From NCBI GenBank assembly GCA_032718865.1, contig JALUTQ010000024.1, positions 667,501-731,500 of the forward strand: a DNA stretch of 64,000 nucleotides, read 5' to 3'. Numbering within the stretch: the stretch's first letter is position 1; each line of letters opens with the position of its first letter. The notes beneath the pieces were generated by a model, which was given only the letters and a program-made list of their open reading frames with translations, was not told where the DNA came from and searched no databases. Made by a program: the position numbers and the translations under genes. This document shows positions 42,637-53,499 of this stretch, piece by piece. This DNA comes from Tilletia caries (lineage: Eukaryota; Basidiomycota; Exobasidiomycetes; Tilletiales; Tilletiaceae).

Positions 42637-45198
42637 TCATCGTCTGAGGTAGCGGTTTCCCGAATAAAGCGTCTAGGTTGTGGGCGCGTTCCATGTCCAT
42701 GGTCATCATCTTCTCCCTCCTGAGTCTGCCCCGCCCTTGCATCCGTCCTAATCGCATGGAGACTGACTGGGTCGTCTCCACTGCTGCTGTCAGAATCACT
42801 CTGCGGAATGTATGCAATCTTGATCGTCTTGTTGCGGACGGCGGCGTCCACTGCGTATAACGGATCCCGTTTCCAGTCTCGGCCGCTCTTCAACGACCCT
42901 CTGGTGATGCAGACACCACCGTCTACACGAGTGGTTCTCACATCGTCAGCGAACAACTCCGCAGCCACTCCCGATGGCCAGCCTTCGACCTGAAGTTGCA
43001 TCCTTTTTAAGAGCGTGAAAAAGTCCTTCAAAGGTAGTCGCGGGGCCTTCTGTTTTTCAAACCTCTTCTTCGGTGGTCCAGTGCGAGAAGCTGCCAGCCA
43101 TGCCTTTGATGGTTCCAAGCTGTTCTTTTTCAAAGCATCAGCTGTATGATGTTGTGATCAGTTACCACCCATTGTCCATGGCCGCACGAGACTTCAGACG
43201 ATCAATACACTCACCGACTGCGCCCAACAGGTATTGTCGAACGTTGAGATCGGCGTCGGCACTGTCCTTGTCCGTCCTTGGCCGCACATCATCCGAACTG
43301 CCCGTACCCCGCTGCCGTTTCCGTCGCCTGAGGCTACCGTCTGCGTCCTCGGCGTCCTCGTCGGCATCGCCTTCTTCGCTTCCTTCTTCTGGTCTCGTGT
43401 CGCGCGCCTCTTCCTCCTCTTCCGGATCTGCACTTCGTCCGAGTCGTCACCATCGTCCGCTTCTCGATGTTCGTCGGGCAACCGCATCGACCGGGGCGGG
43501 TTCCAACGGACGTAGCTGTCGAAGTAAGAGACCAGTTCGGCTAAGTTCCGAGACCTGGTGACACAGCGCTTTGCCACCCGTTCCGTATGGGACGTGGCGA
43601 CAATGAAACCGTTGACCTCGGGATGCGGATGCGTGACGATCACGATCGAGCAGATGCCCTTGGATTCCTCGGCTTGGACGGTGAGCTTCAGCGCACGTCG
43701 TTCGTGTTCCGCCAACGCCTCTCGCACGGACTCGATCTTGTTTGCCCTGCGACTATCCAGCTCCCATTTCTTGACCGCTTCCATCGTTGTCCGCATTCGT
43801 TCGCCGTCGGTCTTGAGGTCGTCCCATGCGGCCTTGACCTCGGTCATGAATGATCCGTGTCCCTCTATTGAGTATCGGAGGAGCAGTCAGAAACTCCACA
43901 TTAGATGCTGACCGATTCTCTGGCTTGATCTCTGGTCTGAATGGCTACTCACTTGCACCAGATTTCCCTCCCGAACCTGAGAACCAGTTTTGGAAGCGAT
44001 TGAAGTTGTTACTCTCCCGCACAACTTGTTCACCAAACCCCAGCAAAGCGCGCACGTCGGCAGGATGCACGCCGTGATCCTTGCAGATCTGAGAGATCTG
44101 CTCAGACAGCTCCTGGCGCAATGCAGTTATAGCAGACTCTGCATCTGCTGGGACTTTACCTCGCCGAGGTTTGATAGGTACCTGATCTCCGGCGGTCAAG
44201 GTGACTCCGATTGCGGTATGATCCGTGTCGTTGATCGCACTCAATCGTGAGTGGTGGACCGTAACGAGAGGTCGGGCTGATGACGCATGAGCTTGCGCAG
44301 CGGTAACGAGTGGCGCATGAACTTGCGCAGCGGTAACGGCAGGCGTGACGGGTGCCTCTGAAGGCACGGAGGTATGCGCGTTGAAAGCCGCATCGCTTAG
44401 TAGTGCCGGGCTGGCCTGTCGTAGCTGGGCATCAACTTCCTCTTGAGAAGCGGTGAGTTGCTGCCGAAGGTCTCGGATCGATGCCAGTCGTGCCGTCTTG
44501 GCCTCTAGAAGTAGTCGGCCGTGCTCCAGAGCGACTGTCTCTGCTGTTTGCTCCAGTGACACGCTTTCGAGCTCTGCGTCTTGAGCGCCTTGGGCGAAGC
44601 TTTGCGCAGCGTCCCGAAGTTGATGAGTGTTTGCCTGGAGACCATGGAGCCTGCCCTGCAATCCACGGACGTACTGGATCTGCGGGTCGAATAGAAGGTT
44701 CCCTTGTTCTGTGTGATGCTTCCAGGTGTCCAGTTCCTGACGGACTTTGTCAGCGGCCACCTGAGATTGATCCGCTCGGGCTGTAGTTGCTGCTGCTTGT
44801 TCTTGGAGCGACAAAGCTCGCGCTCTATGCACCGATGCTTCGTTCCTGGAGGTCTCGATACGATGTCGAACACGCTCCAGAGTCGCTGCTTCTTCGATTG
44901 ACAGACCCGCATATGGACCTTCCGAGGCGAGGTCAACGCTTGTTTGGGCAGACAGCCCAATAGCAGTACGAGGCATTGAGCGGTTCTGGGTATGTGTCCT
45001 GCTTCCGGCCTCTGGGATGGATGCCGTTGGACGGTGGACCTTCTCGGTTTTCTCATTTTTTGCCTTGCTGTCGTTCCCGATATCGACACGTGGTACTCTT
45101 CTTGCGCGTGTGATGGCCGATGGAACGACCAACCATGGATCCTCCGTCCTCACCGTCTCACCGCTGGATACCAGCCGCATTACCCTTGGCAAGACCAC
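42633..45198 (-). CDS. Companion protein of the KDZ element
   Basis: Exon 1 43953-45198 and exon 2 from 43864 join in phase. A third coding block (42633-43141) has an obvious acceptor at 43142-43143, but the phase of the strong GTGAGT donor after WAQS is wrong; a weaker GTTGGG donor just before it would fit. Product about 780 aa. The N-terminal part is a long Ala/Gln-rich coiled coil (QVAADKVRQELDTWKHH, LTASQEEVDAQLRQ). Then FNRFQNWFSGSGGK, a helical region, and in exon 2 GICSIVIVTHPHPEVNGFIV with SYFDSYVRWNP, an acidic/basic tract (IRKRRKRRATRDQKKEAKKA), and in exon 3 LPLKDFFTLLKRMQLQVEGW. No family recognised. Position suggests an accessory factor for transposition. Confidence 0.6.
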
Positions 45199-45579
45199 GT
45201 CAGTACCCTCCTCTTACCCTTATCAGTCATAACCCAGATACATACCTGGTCGCTGTTCAGACTTCACTGCACTGAAGTGGATCGCAGGCCCGCGGATCGT
45301 GGCTGGTGGCAGCGTATTGGCACCCTAGAAGGTCAGTTGCATCCCACTGCGCGTGCGGAGTCTCTGATTGCTGACATGCGCCTTGAATCTTGATGCTTTC
45401 ACTTCCAGCAAGTACCATCAACGATTTACGTTCATGCCTTCGGCCCCTCCCACTTAACCCGTCTCGCTCGTCTTGGGCTCGCCTCGGTCTCTTTCGGTGA
45501 CAATATTCCCCTCACCAGTCACCACCTTCAGCTCGGTGAAGATCCCCACCGTCTCTTCCTCACCACTTGTAGCCTTCCG

Positions 45580-48311
45580 ATGGCGCGCAAACGCATCGGT
45601 CGGCGCAAACATGACCGACCTGCCTTACGGAACGTTGCCCCGGGAAGGAGTTCACGCAGCGATCTGCTCCCAATCATCGAGCCACCGCAGAGTCATCGGA
45701 GCTCTACTCGCCATCTCTCTCACGCTATTTTGGGTTCCCGAGATCGAAGTGCCGACCCAGCTCTGGAAAATGAAGGGTTGGATGGCTGGGGTGGTACGGC
45801 GCTATTCTTCGACGATAACGGCGGCCCTGACGCTTACGACCAAGGCGACCTCAATGAGCCACAGGACGACCCCTTTTCCGTACCAGTCTCCATTTCTGGC
45901 CACAGCTTCAACACTCCAGCGTCGGCAATGGTGATTGCGCATGCTATCCCCAAGCCTCTTGTTCGGTTTTGGGCCTGGCACCGACGCATCAACGAGCTCG
46001 TTCCCCTGGTTCCGGACCTTCCCAACGCATTGCAGACGCGTTCAGCTTTAGCATGCAGCTGCGACCTCCTCACCCAAAACGGCTACGACATACGGATAGT
46101 CAGCCAGGATGGCATGCATCAACGCCGAGTCCGTTCATGCAAAGATCATCTCTTATCCACTCTCCTTCGCGGCGGAATGTTCCCTGCGTCGCCAGTTCTT
46201 CCCCGCATCGCCATCGACATCTCAGTACTACGAATGTATACAGCGGCGAGTAACTGGTCAAACGCCAGTGCCTTTGGCTATGCGCATGCGCTGCATGAAG
46301 TGTCTGGGGCCATGTTTTACAACGACGGACTACGCAAGTTACTTCAATCGGCCTCCCTATGGTATTCAGTTCTTCGACACTACGCCCACCAAATCGAAGT
46401 CAACGGCTCCCGAGGCTGGTCCCCGACACGGTCGCCGATCACTCAGGACGGCCTCAGCCTAACCTTTGCTGATCTCCTCAGCCGTTGTCCTTCTTGCTTC
46501 CACAGCCTCTCCGACGTTGCCCGGTCCGACAAGCAGTCGTCTCATCACAAGCGGCATCCACAGCTCATCGTAGCTATTGATGGCAACTTCACGCAAAGAA
46601 GGCTCGCCAACTTGGATCTGGTAGGGCGCAGTGCCCTTCTGCCCGCCTTTTTTCTATCCGAGAACCAAGTACAGGGTGTGGAAGAGATGATGAACAGCGA
46701 GACCGGGGACAACGACCCTCACGACGGCAATGAGCCCAGCCCTCCGAATCTGCATGCTTGCTCGTCAAACGTTCTCGCAGCTGATGAGCGAGCTGCCAAA
46801 GCAGCTCGTGGTCCATGCGACATTACGGGGCTGATGGGATTATGTTGTCGTCACGACATCCCTCTCGTGTTTTGCGATATTGTAACGCCCGGTGAGTCTT
46901 CCCCTCACCCTCGTACTTCCCTTTACCTTCCCTGGCAGCATCGCTGACGAAGAACCTATACTCACACGCAGGCGAGAGACACCATTACGCAGTCGCTCTA
47001 CTCAAATACTTGGTTGACGCTGTTCCAAACTTACACCGCATTGGCGTGCTGTACGATATTGGATGTCGCTTTCCCGCCAAAAAGAAAGTGTCACAGATAA
47101 TTCGCAGCGACATCACCTGGGCGGTCTCCGTCTTCCACGTGTTCGGTCACTCCTATCAGTGCCAAATGCTGTACAGTCCCAGACGAAAGCTTGGCTTTGG
47201 ATGGTCGGACGGCGAGGGAATGGAACGAATCTGGTCAGCCCTCTCGACTCTGATTGTCTCTGCGCGGTCTATGTCTCACGGTGAACGGCGTCAGGTGCTC
47301 GAACAACGGCTGCAGCATCACGCACGTCAATCGCGAGCAGGATTGCTCCGAACACTCACCGCGCGAGTTGCCTCGATAGCGAGCGTCAAGTCAGAAGCTA
47401 AGGCAACCATTTCTTCCAAAACAGTTCGTGCCCTCCTGCTGCCTCGATACGAAGCCATGTCACTGGCCAAGAAGAAGGAGTGGGTGCGCTCAACAGCACA
47501 TCATGGTCTGGATCACGGCATTTGTCACGTCCTGTCCAGTATGTCCATTTTGCGCCGCAGAAAAGTCACCCAACCTATTCCGCCCGAAAGCGACCTCCCT
47601 CTGCACCAAACATTGGCCATGCAGCTTCTCGCCCGCCTTGGTTCGATCCGCCAAGGACATCAGCAGATCCAGGGCCGGAACAATCGAGGCGAACGGGGCA
47701 CCGCCATGATCAAGAACATCAACAAGAACTTGACCAAAGCCAGGACGGCGGCATACGAGCTGTTGCCCAAGCTCAACGAGGCAGCACGAGTTCGGTCGCG
47801 TTCCAGGTTGGAGCCTTTCACACCACTACGAAAGGACGAATTGTTCTCTGATGCCGCGTATCGATGGGTGGCCCGCGAAACCCAGCAGTACTCGGCGTGG
47901 TGGTCCAACCCTGTTGTTTCCGCCGCTCTTGACGCCTTCGAAGAGCTGGTGAGATTGGAAGAAGAGGTCGGTAGGGTTCGTTTGGAAATCAAGTCCGCCC
48001 TTCTATGGTTAAAGGCAGAGATCCAGAACGCTTTTTCCACCTCCTCACCCTCTTCCCTTATCTCCCGACTCGATCTAATGCGCATTTATCTGGCCTGGTA
48101 TCCTCCCCATGCCCGGAATTCGGCGCAGGACAAGTTCCCTTGGGGACTACCGGCTGGTGCACAAGAGATCGTTAGCGATTCCATCAAAGTAGCGCCTAGT
48201 AACATGGAGGGCGACGTTAAGGACGATCCCCGCTTGGTCCAAGAGGCCGTTGATCTGATACACGCAGGTGTTCTCACCTCCTCCGATGTTTGTTCTCATG
48301 CTGAATGCTGA
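45580..48311 (+). CDS. KDZ family transposase
   Basis: Two exons, 45580-46891 and 46972-48311, in phase; 883 aa from the ATG at MARKRIGRRKHD. Motifs in order: a Cys-containing region (ALACSCDLLTQNG), an Asp in PRIAIDISVLRMY, CPSCFHSL, an Asp in LIVAIDGNFTQRRL, GPCDITGLMGLCCRHDIPLV, then after the intron GERHHYAVALLKYL, IGVLYDIGCRF, FHVFGHSYQCQMLYSPRR and a Glu in FGWSDGEGMERIWS. These match the RNase H-fold KDZ (Kyakuja-Dileera-Zisupton) transposases of fungi, so catalytic residues appear intact. The C-terminal third is helical. No stop or frameshift seen, so the element may be active or recently so. Confidence 0.9.
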
Positions 48312-48999
48312 TCGGTAGTTGCCGTGGCCACCGACGATATGTGGGTACACTACGGGTGCCGGGTACACTCAGGGTATTGAAAGGGTCCCATGCTGACTCC
48401 TCCTCGTTGTCTCCTTCCCTACAAATAGATCCCTACCATCTTCTTCGACCCATCATCTCCTTCTGTTCGGATTCCAATCCTTCCACCTCCTACGCACGCA
48501 GCTCAACGCCGCACTCCAGAACAATACCCCCTCACCCCCTCAACCAGCATCCTCCGTCAGTCCCCGTCAAGGCTCCCTCTCCACGTGATCCTAAAAGACA
48601 ACCGACGTTGCCCGCATCTGCGCCGCTGCGGTCTCGCAAAGCTCGTCTGTCGCACCGAGCGCGGCATCGCATATGTCATCACTCTCGCTCCTGATTCAGA
48701 CCTCTCGCTCGAGACCATCGCCAGCAACGAGGCCACCACTGCACTGCTCCATGACCGCATGACACAGGTCATCGCAACGACCTTGCCCTCCCACGCTCCG
48801 ATCCTGCACCGCTCCGACATGTCGATCTTATCGGCGATAGCTCCGTAACCCTCACCGTGCCTGAGCCTTCATCACAGTCAAGGAACCGAACAAGCCATCG
48901 CGACCCAGATTGGCACGCACGCTCAACGTCTTGATCGATTGCCTACGGCGGGATTGATTGGTAAAGGGTGGGTTGTGGACTGTGGTACAATGGGTGGGG
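48312..48999. other. Intergenic, nothing firmly identified
   Basis: GGGTACACTACGGGTGCCGGGTACACTCAGGGTA near 48342-48376 is a direct repeat of GGGTACACT and could belong to the transposon end. An 87-codon plus ORF at 48585-48848 has no relatives I recognise. Confidence 0.35.
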
Positions 49000-49848
49000 T
49001 CAAAGAGAGTTCTTTGATTTCTTCATGAAGATGGGGAAGGATTGGCCTCCTGTACCCTTCACGTAGCACACTTTGCGCTTGACGGCCGTGATCGTGAAGT
49101 CGCTGCAATCGGACAGAGGGGAGGTCGATCGGCGTTTGCCAGAGGCGGTCACGAGCTCGGGGGCGGCAAGGTCCTCTTCGTCGAGGTCCTCTTCGTCGGA
49201 GGAGACGACGATGTGGGTGTCGACTCCGAAGCCATGGAGCTCTTCGTGCTCCGCGACGTGGGCCGCGACCTCGAGAACATCGTCATCGAGGAAGTTGAGG
49301 AACGCGACATCCTCGCCGAGGTCGCTGGTGACGCCGTCATCTTCTTCGACATTGTCGGCATCGTTCTCTGCGGGGCCGTCGTCATCGTCGTCGGCTTCTT
49401 CGTGTTCTTCAGGGCCGATGACACCCGGAGGCAGGTAGTCGCCGTCCGGGTTTTCCTCGAGGGCGAGGGCGTCGTCCGCCGACGACTGGGTGGCTTGAGA
49501 AAACACCGCGCTCTCTTCGCCAGCAGACGAGGTGCCCTGCGAGACGGGCACGCCGGGGGGAACAACAAATCCGATGAGGTCGGCGCCGTTATCTTCGCCA
49601 TCGGAGGAACGGACTTCGTCTCCGACTTCGTCGGCGTCGACTGGTTCGTCGTCCCCAGGTCCATCTTCCTCGGGATCTTCCTCGACTTCCGCCGCCTGGT
49701 CCGCAGGGAAGCCGGCGTTGAAGGGCTCGAGACGGGGAGGCGACGACACCGGCGAGGAAGACATCGAAGACTTTCTTGAGGACGGCGACGACGGCGGCGG
49801 AGATGACAGGACGATGCACCTGCCGGCGCGGAAGTGTACACCTGGCAT
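49000..49848 (-). CDS. Hypothetical highly acidic protein
   Basis: 282 aa single exon if started at MPGVHFRAGRC. A longer in-frame ATG exists at 49959, but TATAAAG on the minus strand at 49943-49949 favours the shorter form. Ser/Pro-rich N-terminus, then long Asp/Glu tracts (EEDPEEDGPGDDEP, EEADDDDDGPAEND), VVSSDEEDLDEEDLAAPELV, and a basic end VKRKVCYVKGTGGQSF...MKKSKNSL. No domain recognised. Low complexity makes homology inference unsafe; possibly nuclear. Confidence 0.5.
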   Translation of the reverse strand: MPGVHFRAGRCIVLSSPPPSSPSSRKSSMSSSPVSSPPRLEPFNAGFPADQAAEVEEDPEEDGPGDDEPVDADEVGDEVRSSDGEDNGADLIGFVVPPGVPVSQGTSSAGEESAVFSQATQSSADDALALEENPDGDYLPPGVIGPEEHEEADDDDDGPAENDADNVEEDDGVTSDLGEDVAFLNFLDDDVLEVAAHVAEHEELHGFGVDTHIVVSSDEEDLDEEDLAAPELVTASGKRRSTSPLSDCSDFTITAVKRKVCYVKGTGGQSFPIFMKKSKNSL

Positions 49849-50052
49849 GGCGAGGCGATGAAAAGTGTCGGTTGGGTTGGTCGGTCTGAGACGTGAGACT
49901 TCGGGCGAAGATGATTGGGGTTGGTTAAACGTACCCGCTGTCGTCTTTATACTTCCCAAATCGATGCGTTGAGGTTGCTTATCCTATGGGGTGATGCTAT
50001 TCAGAAGGGTGTGCACAGATGTGCGGGCACTACAGCAGTGTCAATCCTTCAC

Positions 50053-50215
50053 ATGCGACATGCGAGATGCCACATATGACATGCCACATGCCACATGCCT
50101 CTTTGAGACTGCGTCGAGAGCGAGTCAGACGCAAGTCAGACCCAGATCAAGACCCATTCGACGGCCATTCATAGGCAATTCATACGCAAATCAGACGCCA
50201 GTCAAGTGAGAATCA
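50053..50215. repeat. Degenerate short tandem repeats
   Basis: First ACATGCGACATGCGAGATGCC... units of about 7-14 bp (50053-50105), then AGTCAGACGCAAGTCAGACCC-type units of about 10-14 bp to 50215. No coding potential. Confidence 0.6.
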
Positions 50216-50683
50216 AAGGCCAGAGCAAAGACGACGCTCAATGGTGAATCATTATCGTCTTCGTGTCTATCCATCAACCACTCTTCGCATGGTCTAGCAA
50301 GCTGGCATACACTGCAGAGACGCGCTCAAAGAGGGGCAGGATGCAGACGAGTACTGCGCTGACCACTGGGCACTGAGGGCTGAGGCGTGTGTACGACGAA
50401 AGGGGAAAGTAGGGAGAAATACGATGCATTCGGCATTGCAATATGCAGTAAACGTAATGACAGACAGAAAGAGGTGCACATCACGCCCTAACAGTCCTCG
50501 GGGCTCGAATTGGCTGCTACGATCCCGGTGAGGGGAGCAGTGATTGCTTGGGTTGACGCCGATGAAGTTCCGCCGCTCGTACGATGTTGGCTGGAGGAGG
50601 TACGTGGCGTCGGTCTGTACGGGGCCAATCCTGGGGTCCGGGGCTCCTCTCGGTCCGGACAGTCTTTGAGGTGACGAGACAGG

Positions 50684-52204
50684 TTAGTTGTGGACCCACT
50701 TGCCTGATTGGTGGGCCAGAAACAGCACCAACACATCCATTCGTGCCTCCACCGTGAGCCGCGCGGCGAGCGTCCCATCAAAATCAAAGTACCGAAGGGC
50801 TGCGAGGCTGGAGAGGTTGTTGAGGGCCTGACTGCGCCAGTCATCCAAGCCGTTGACGAACACGGTAGGAACACATACTCTATCCTTCGCTGCGGCTCGG
50901 GCTGAGATGATTTCCTTGGACCCACTCCCGTCGTAGCGGGGACGCTGGATAGCTGGCTGGGTAGGCTGGGTAGATGGCTGGGTAGATGTACCACCTCTCG
51001 GCGGCGATGAAGGCGGAGGCGCATGTTGGTCGACCTTCATGTTTGCTGACGGTTCGAAGCTCGGGAGACCGTGGTCTGACGCTGTCGAACTACCCTCTTC
51101 GCTCTCCTCATCCTCGCTGTCCTCGTCAGACGACGTTGTCCTGTAGCTGAGGTCGTCTGGGTCGTCGTATTCGTCACCGCCATAGCCATCACCCTCGTCG
51201 TACAGCATAACCACCTCGGCCTCCAAGCTCCCGTCATCTTCGCCTGGATCGCTTTCGTCGTCAGAAGACGTTGTCCTGTAGCTGAGGTCGTCCGGGTCGT
51301 CGGATTCGTCGTCGCCAAGGCCAACGCCCTCGTCGTCCGGCAAGACCAGATCAGCCGACGACGCACCCTCCACGCTCCTCTCTTCTTCGCTTGCGCCGTC
51401 AGAATGCGCGTCGTGTTCTTCCGGCGCTTCCATCGAAATGTCCGAGATGTCCGAGATGTCCGCCAGTGGCGAGCGTGCTGCGCGTTGGACTGGAAACAAA
51501 GGCGAATCGGGCGGATCCTCGAACGGGTCGTCGGGGAGGATGCGAAGGGGGGCGGAGTTGCTGCTGGCTGTCGGTGCGGAGCTTGCTGTTCCGTAGAATG
51601 ACCGGGTGGGAGCTGCGGGAACGGCTGCGAGCGCCATAGGTACCTGGCGATACAACACCTTCTGGGCCGGAGCTGCGGGGACGGCCGGGGGCGCCGGGGG
51701 CGCCAGAGGTACCTGACGATACAGTTGCTTGAGTAGGCCGGCATGGTACCCCTGGGAGACGTTGCCTGCGAACTTTCTGAACGCGACGCGAATATGCTTC
51801 TCCTTGATCGAAGGCTGAAACAAAATCAGAAGCAACGAGTGATGAGTGGAAGCCAGAGGGAATACCGGACCAAACCCTTGACTCACCATCTCTGTGATAG
51901 CGAAGGACCTGATCGGCATGTCCTCGTCTACGCGTTTCTCGCCGTATGGAAAGAAGAAGTCCCGCCAACGTTGCTGCTCGTGGATGGTAAGGTCGAGAGA
52001 GGAGAGCTTGACCTCAAGGTCGTGGAAGCTGAAGGTTTGGTCCATGAGAAACCAGCGGCCGGCGACAGCAAATAGCTCCAGCTCCCCGTACGACGATGGC
52101 ATCGCTGGTGAGTACGGGCATAGGCAGAAGAGGATGGCATGCGATCGAGGCCTAAGGAGCAGCGACGTCTGTAGATACAGTGGACCGCTATCCAGCGTTG
52201 TCAC
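50684..52204 (-). CDS. Hypothetical protein with duplicated acidic repeat
   Basis: 506 codons uninterrupted. A well-formed 72-nt intron (51815-51886, GTGAGT...TTTCAG) lies in frame without stops, so spliced (482 aa) and retained forms are both translatable. An internal ATG (52102, MPSSYGELELFAV) is an alternative start. N-terminal part: SFHDLEVKLSSLDLTIHEQQ and KHIRVAFRKFAGNVSQGY. Middle: two paralogous blocks ending DDPDDLSYRTTSSDDES and DDPDDLSYRTTSSDEDS, an internal duplication of about 45 aa. C-terminus: VFVNGLDDWRSQALNNLSSL and RMDVLVLFLAHQSGKWVHN. No family recognised. Confidence 0.5.
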   Translation of the reverse strand: MTTLDSGPLYLQTSLLLRPRSHAILFCLCPYSPAMPSSYGELELFAVAGRWFLMDQTFSFHDLEVKLSSLDLTIHEQQRWRDFFFPYGEKRVDEDMPIRSFAITEMVSQGFGPVFPLASTHHSLLLILFQPSIKEKHIRVAFRKFAGNVSQGYHAGLLKQLYRQVPLAPPAPPAVPAAPAQKVLYRQVPMALAAVPAAPTRSFYGTASSAPTASSNSAPLRILPDDPFEDPPDSPLFPVQRAARSPLADISDISDISMEAPEEHDAHSDGASEEERSVEGASSADLVLPDDEGVGLGDDESDDPDDLSYRTTSSDDESDPGEDDGSLEAEVVMLYDEGDGYGGDEYDDPDDLSYRTTSSDEDSEDEESEEGSSTASDHGLPSFEPSANMKVDQHAPPPSSPPRGGTSTQPSTQPTQPAIQRPRYDGSGSKEIISARAAAKDRVCVPTVFVNGLDDWRSQALNNLSSLAALRYFDFDGTLAARLTVEARMDVLVLFLAHQSGKWVHN

Positions 52205-52348
52205 GTGGACGATACATTTACGTGGGGATCAAGACGTTCAGCAGAAGACCAGGGCACGCAGATGGAAACGAAGATGGTAGGGAACGTCGACGATTGCATT
52301 CCGTTACGATTCTGAGGAAGGGATACATGGTCCTGCACGGCACACGTA

Positions 52349-53398
52349 TCAGGCGTCGTATCTGGTCGTTGCTCCGCAGCGGATCGGCTTTCCTTCTCCG
52401 TCGAGCTCGAGACCGGGAAGCGGCTCTGCGGGTTGATGAGCCTTCTTTTGTAGGCATCCGCCGGGGCGAGTGGGTGTTCCGAATAGATGGGTCCCAAGAT
52501 TGGAGACCTTGTGCTTGGGCACATGCAGGACCTTGTGACAGGCGCGACACTTCCATGCCTCTCGCGTAGCCGATCGATTGCTGGGTTTGTCGAGTGGTCG
52601 CTTCACGGCTGGCACTGGGCGACGGAGGCTTGGACGTTGGCGATTGGCTGGAGGAGGCTCCATGCCGAGAAAGTGGAAAAATTCGATGTATCCCGACGAC
52701 GAGCCTTCGAGCGAGTCGCGCGCGTTTTGACTGATTGGAGAGGAGAGAAGATGCTGAAGGTCGTTCTGGGAGAGCGGGCCGCAGTAGGCGTGCGGAGAGG
52801 CAGACGACGAAGCATGTGCTGGGGATGGCCACGAATGAAGGCCTTTGACCGGCTCCCCGCCCTCAATGGCCAGGCTTGCGGCCGGGCTGTGTCCTTCTCG
52901 CTCCGACAGGTGCGCAGTCGCGCGCCGGGTGAGTATTGGCTGTGCCGTAAGACCGGCAGCGGGAGGGTCAACGCTGGCGGCTGCGGCGGGAGGAGGAGCT
53001 TGCGCGCTGGACGGAAACTGGTGAGGGTTCGAAGAAGCTGCGGCAGGGGGTTGCGCGCTGGAGGGAAGCTGCAGAGGGTTCGAAGTAGCTGCTGGGGGGG
53101 GGGGGGGACTGCTGCCCCACAGCAACGAGGCGGTGCTGGAGAGCGTATTGCTGACAGGAGGCATCGGAGGCATCACATCCTCGTCCTCGCCCTCGGAGTC
53201 GTCGGAGGGATCTTGGAGCCGCCAAGATCCTCCTTGCGTTGAAACGATTTCCGACAAGCCTGGTCCGACTGTGTCCCGGTGAAGTCCCGACTTGGTGTAG
53301 GTTGTTCCTCCTTGAGTAAGGGTCTCGACGAATCCATGAGCATTGACCGTCCGGGAGACGACGCGTTGTGAGCGTCTCGGCTTGTAGATGGCAGCCAT
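52349..53398 (-). CDS. Protein with BED-like zinc finger
   Basis: 349 aa from MAAIYKPRRSQR (frame open to 53500 with an earlier ATG). Pro/Ala/Ser-rich middle, then near the C-terminus REAWKCRACHKVLHVPKHKVSNLGTHL followed by RPGGC: a C-x2-C...NL..H...C arrangement like a BED finger, the DNA-binding module of hAT transposases and their domesticated derivatives. No transposase catalytic domain follows. A homopolymer G run (53095-53107) encodes part of the Pro tract and is a possible sequencing-error site. It could be a domesticated or truncated element gene. Confidence 0.45.
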   Translation of the reverse strand: MAAIYKPRRSQRVVSRTVNAHGFVETLTQGGTTYTKSGLHRDTVGPGLSEIVSTQGGSWRLQDPSDDSEGEDEDVMPPMPPVSNTLSSTASLLWGSSPPPPPAATSNPLQLPSSAQPPAAASSNPHQFPSSAQAPPPAAAASVDPPAAGLTAQPILTRRATAHLSEREGHSPAASLAIEGGEPVKGLHSWPSPAHASSSASPHAYCGPLSQNDLQHLLSSPISQNARDSLEGSSSGYIEFFHFLGMEPPPANRQRPSLRRPVPAVKRPLDKPSNRSATREAWKCRACHKVLHVPKHKVSNLGTHLFGTPTRPGGCLQKKAHQPAEPLPGLELDGEGKPIRCGATTRYDA

Positions 53399-53499
53399 GA
53401 GGATTGGTCTGGTGGTCGGACACGTCAAAGCTCGACGCGTCGGACGCGCATTTTCGCGTCGGGGGGACAAAGTAGCGTGGTCACACCAGACCGTTCCCA

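Larger units (their letters stand above)
42633..48311. mobile_element. KDZ-class DNA transposon (coding core; ends not found)
   Basis: Defined by a KDZ transposase (plus) and a divergent companion gene (minus) sharing a 381-bp promoter region (45199-45579). The left side cuts into glyoxalase II. Terminal inverted repeats and target duplication were not identified by eye, so the true borders lie outside the coding core. Confidence 0.7.
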
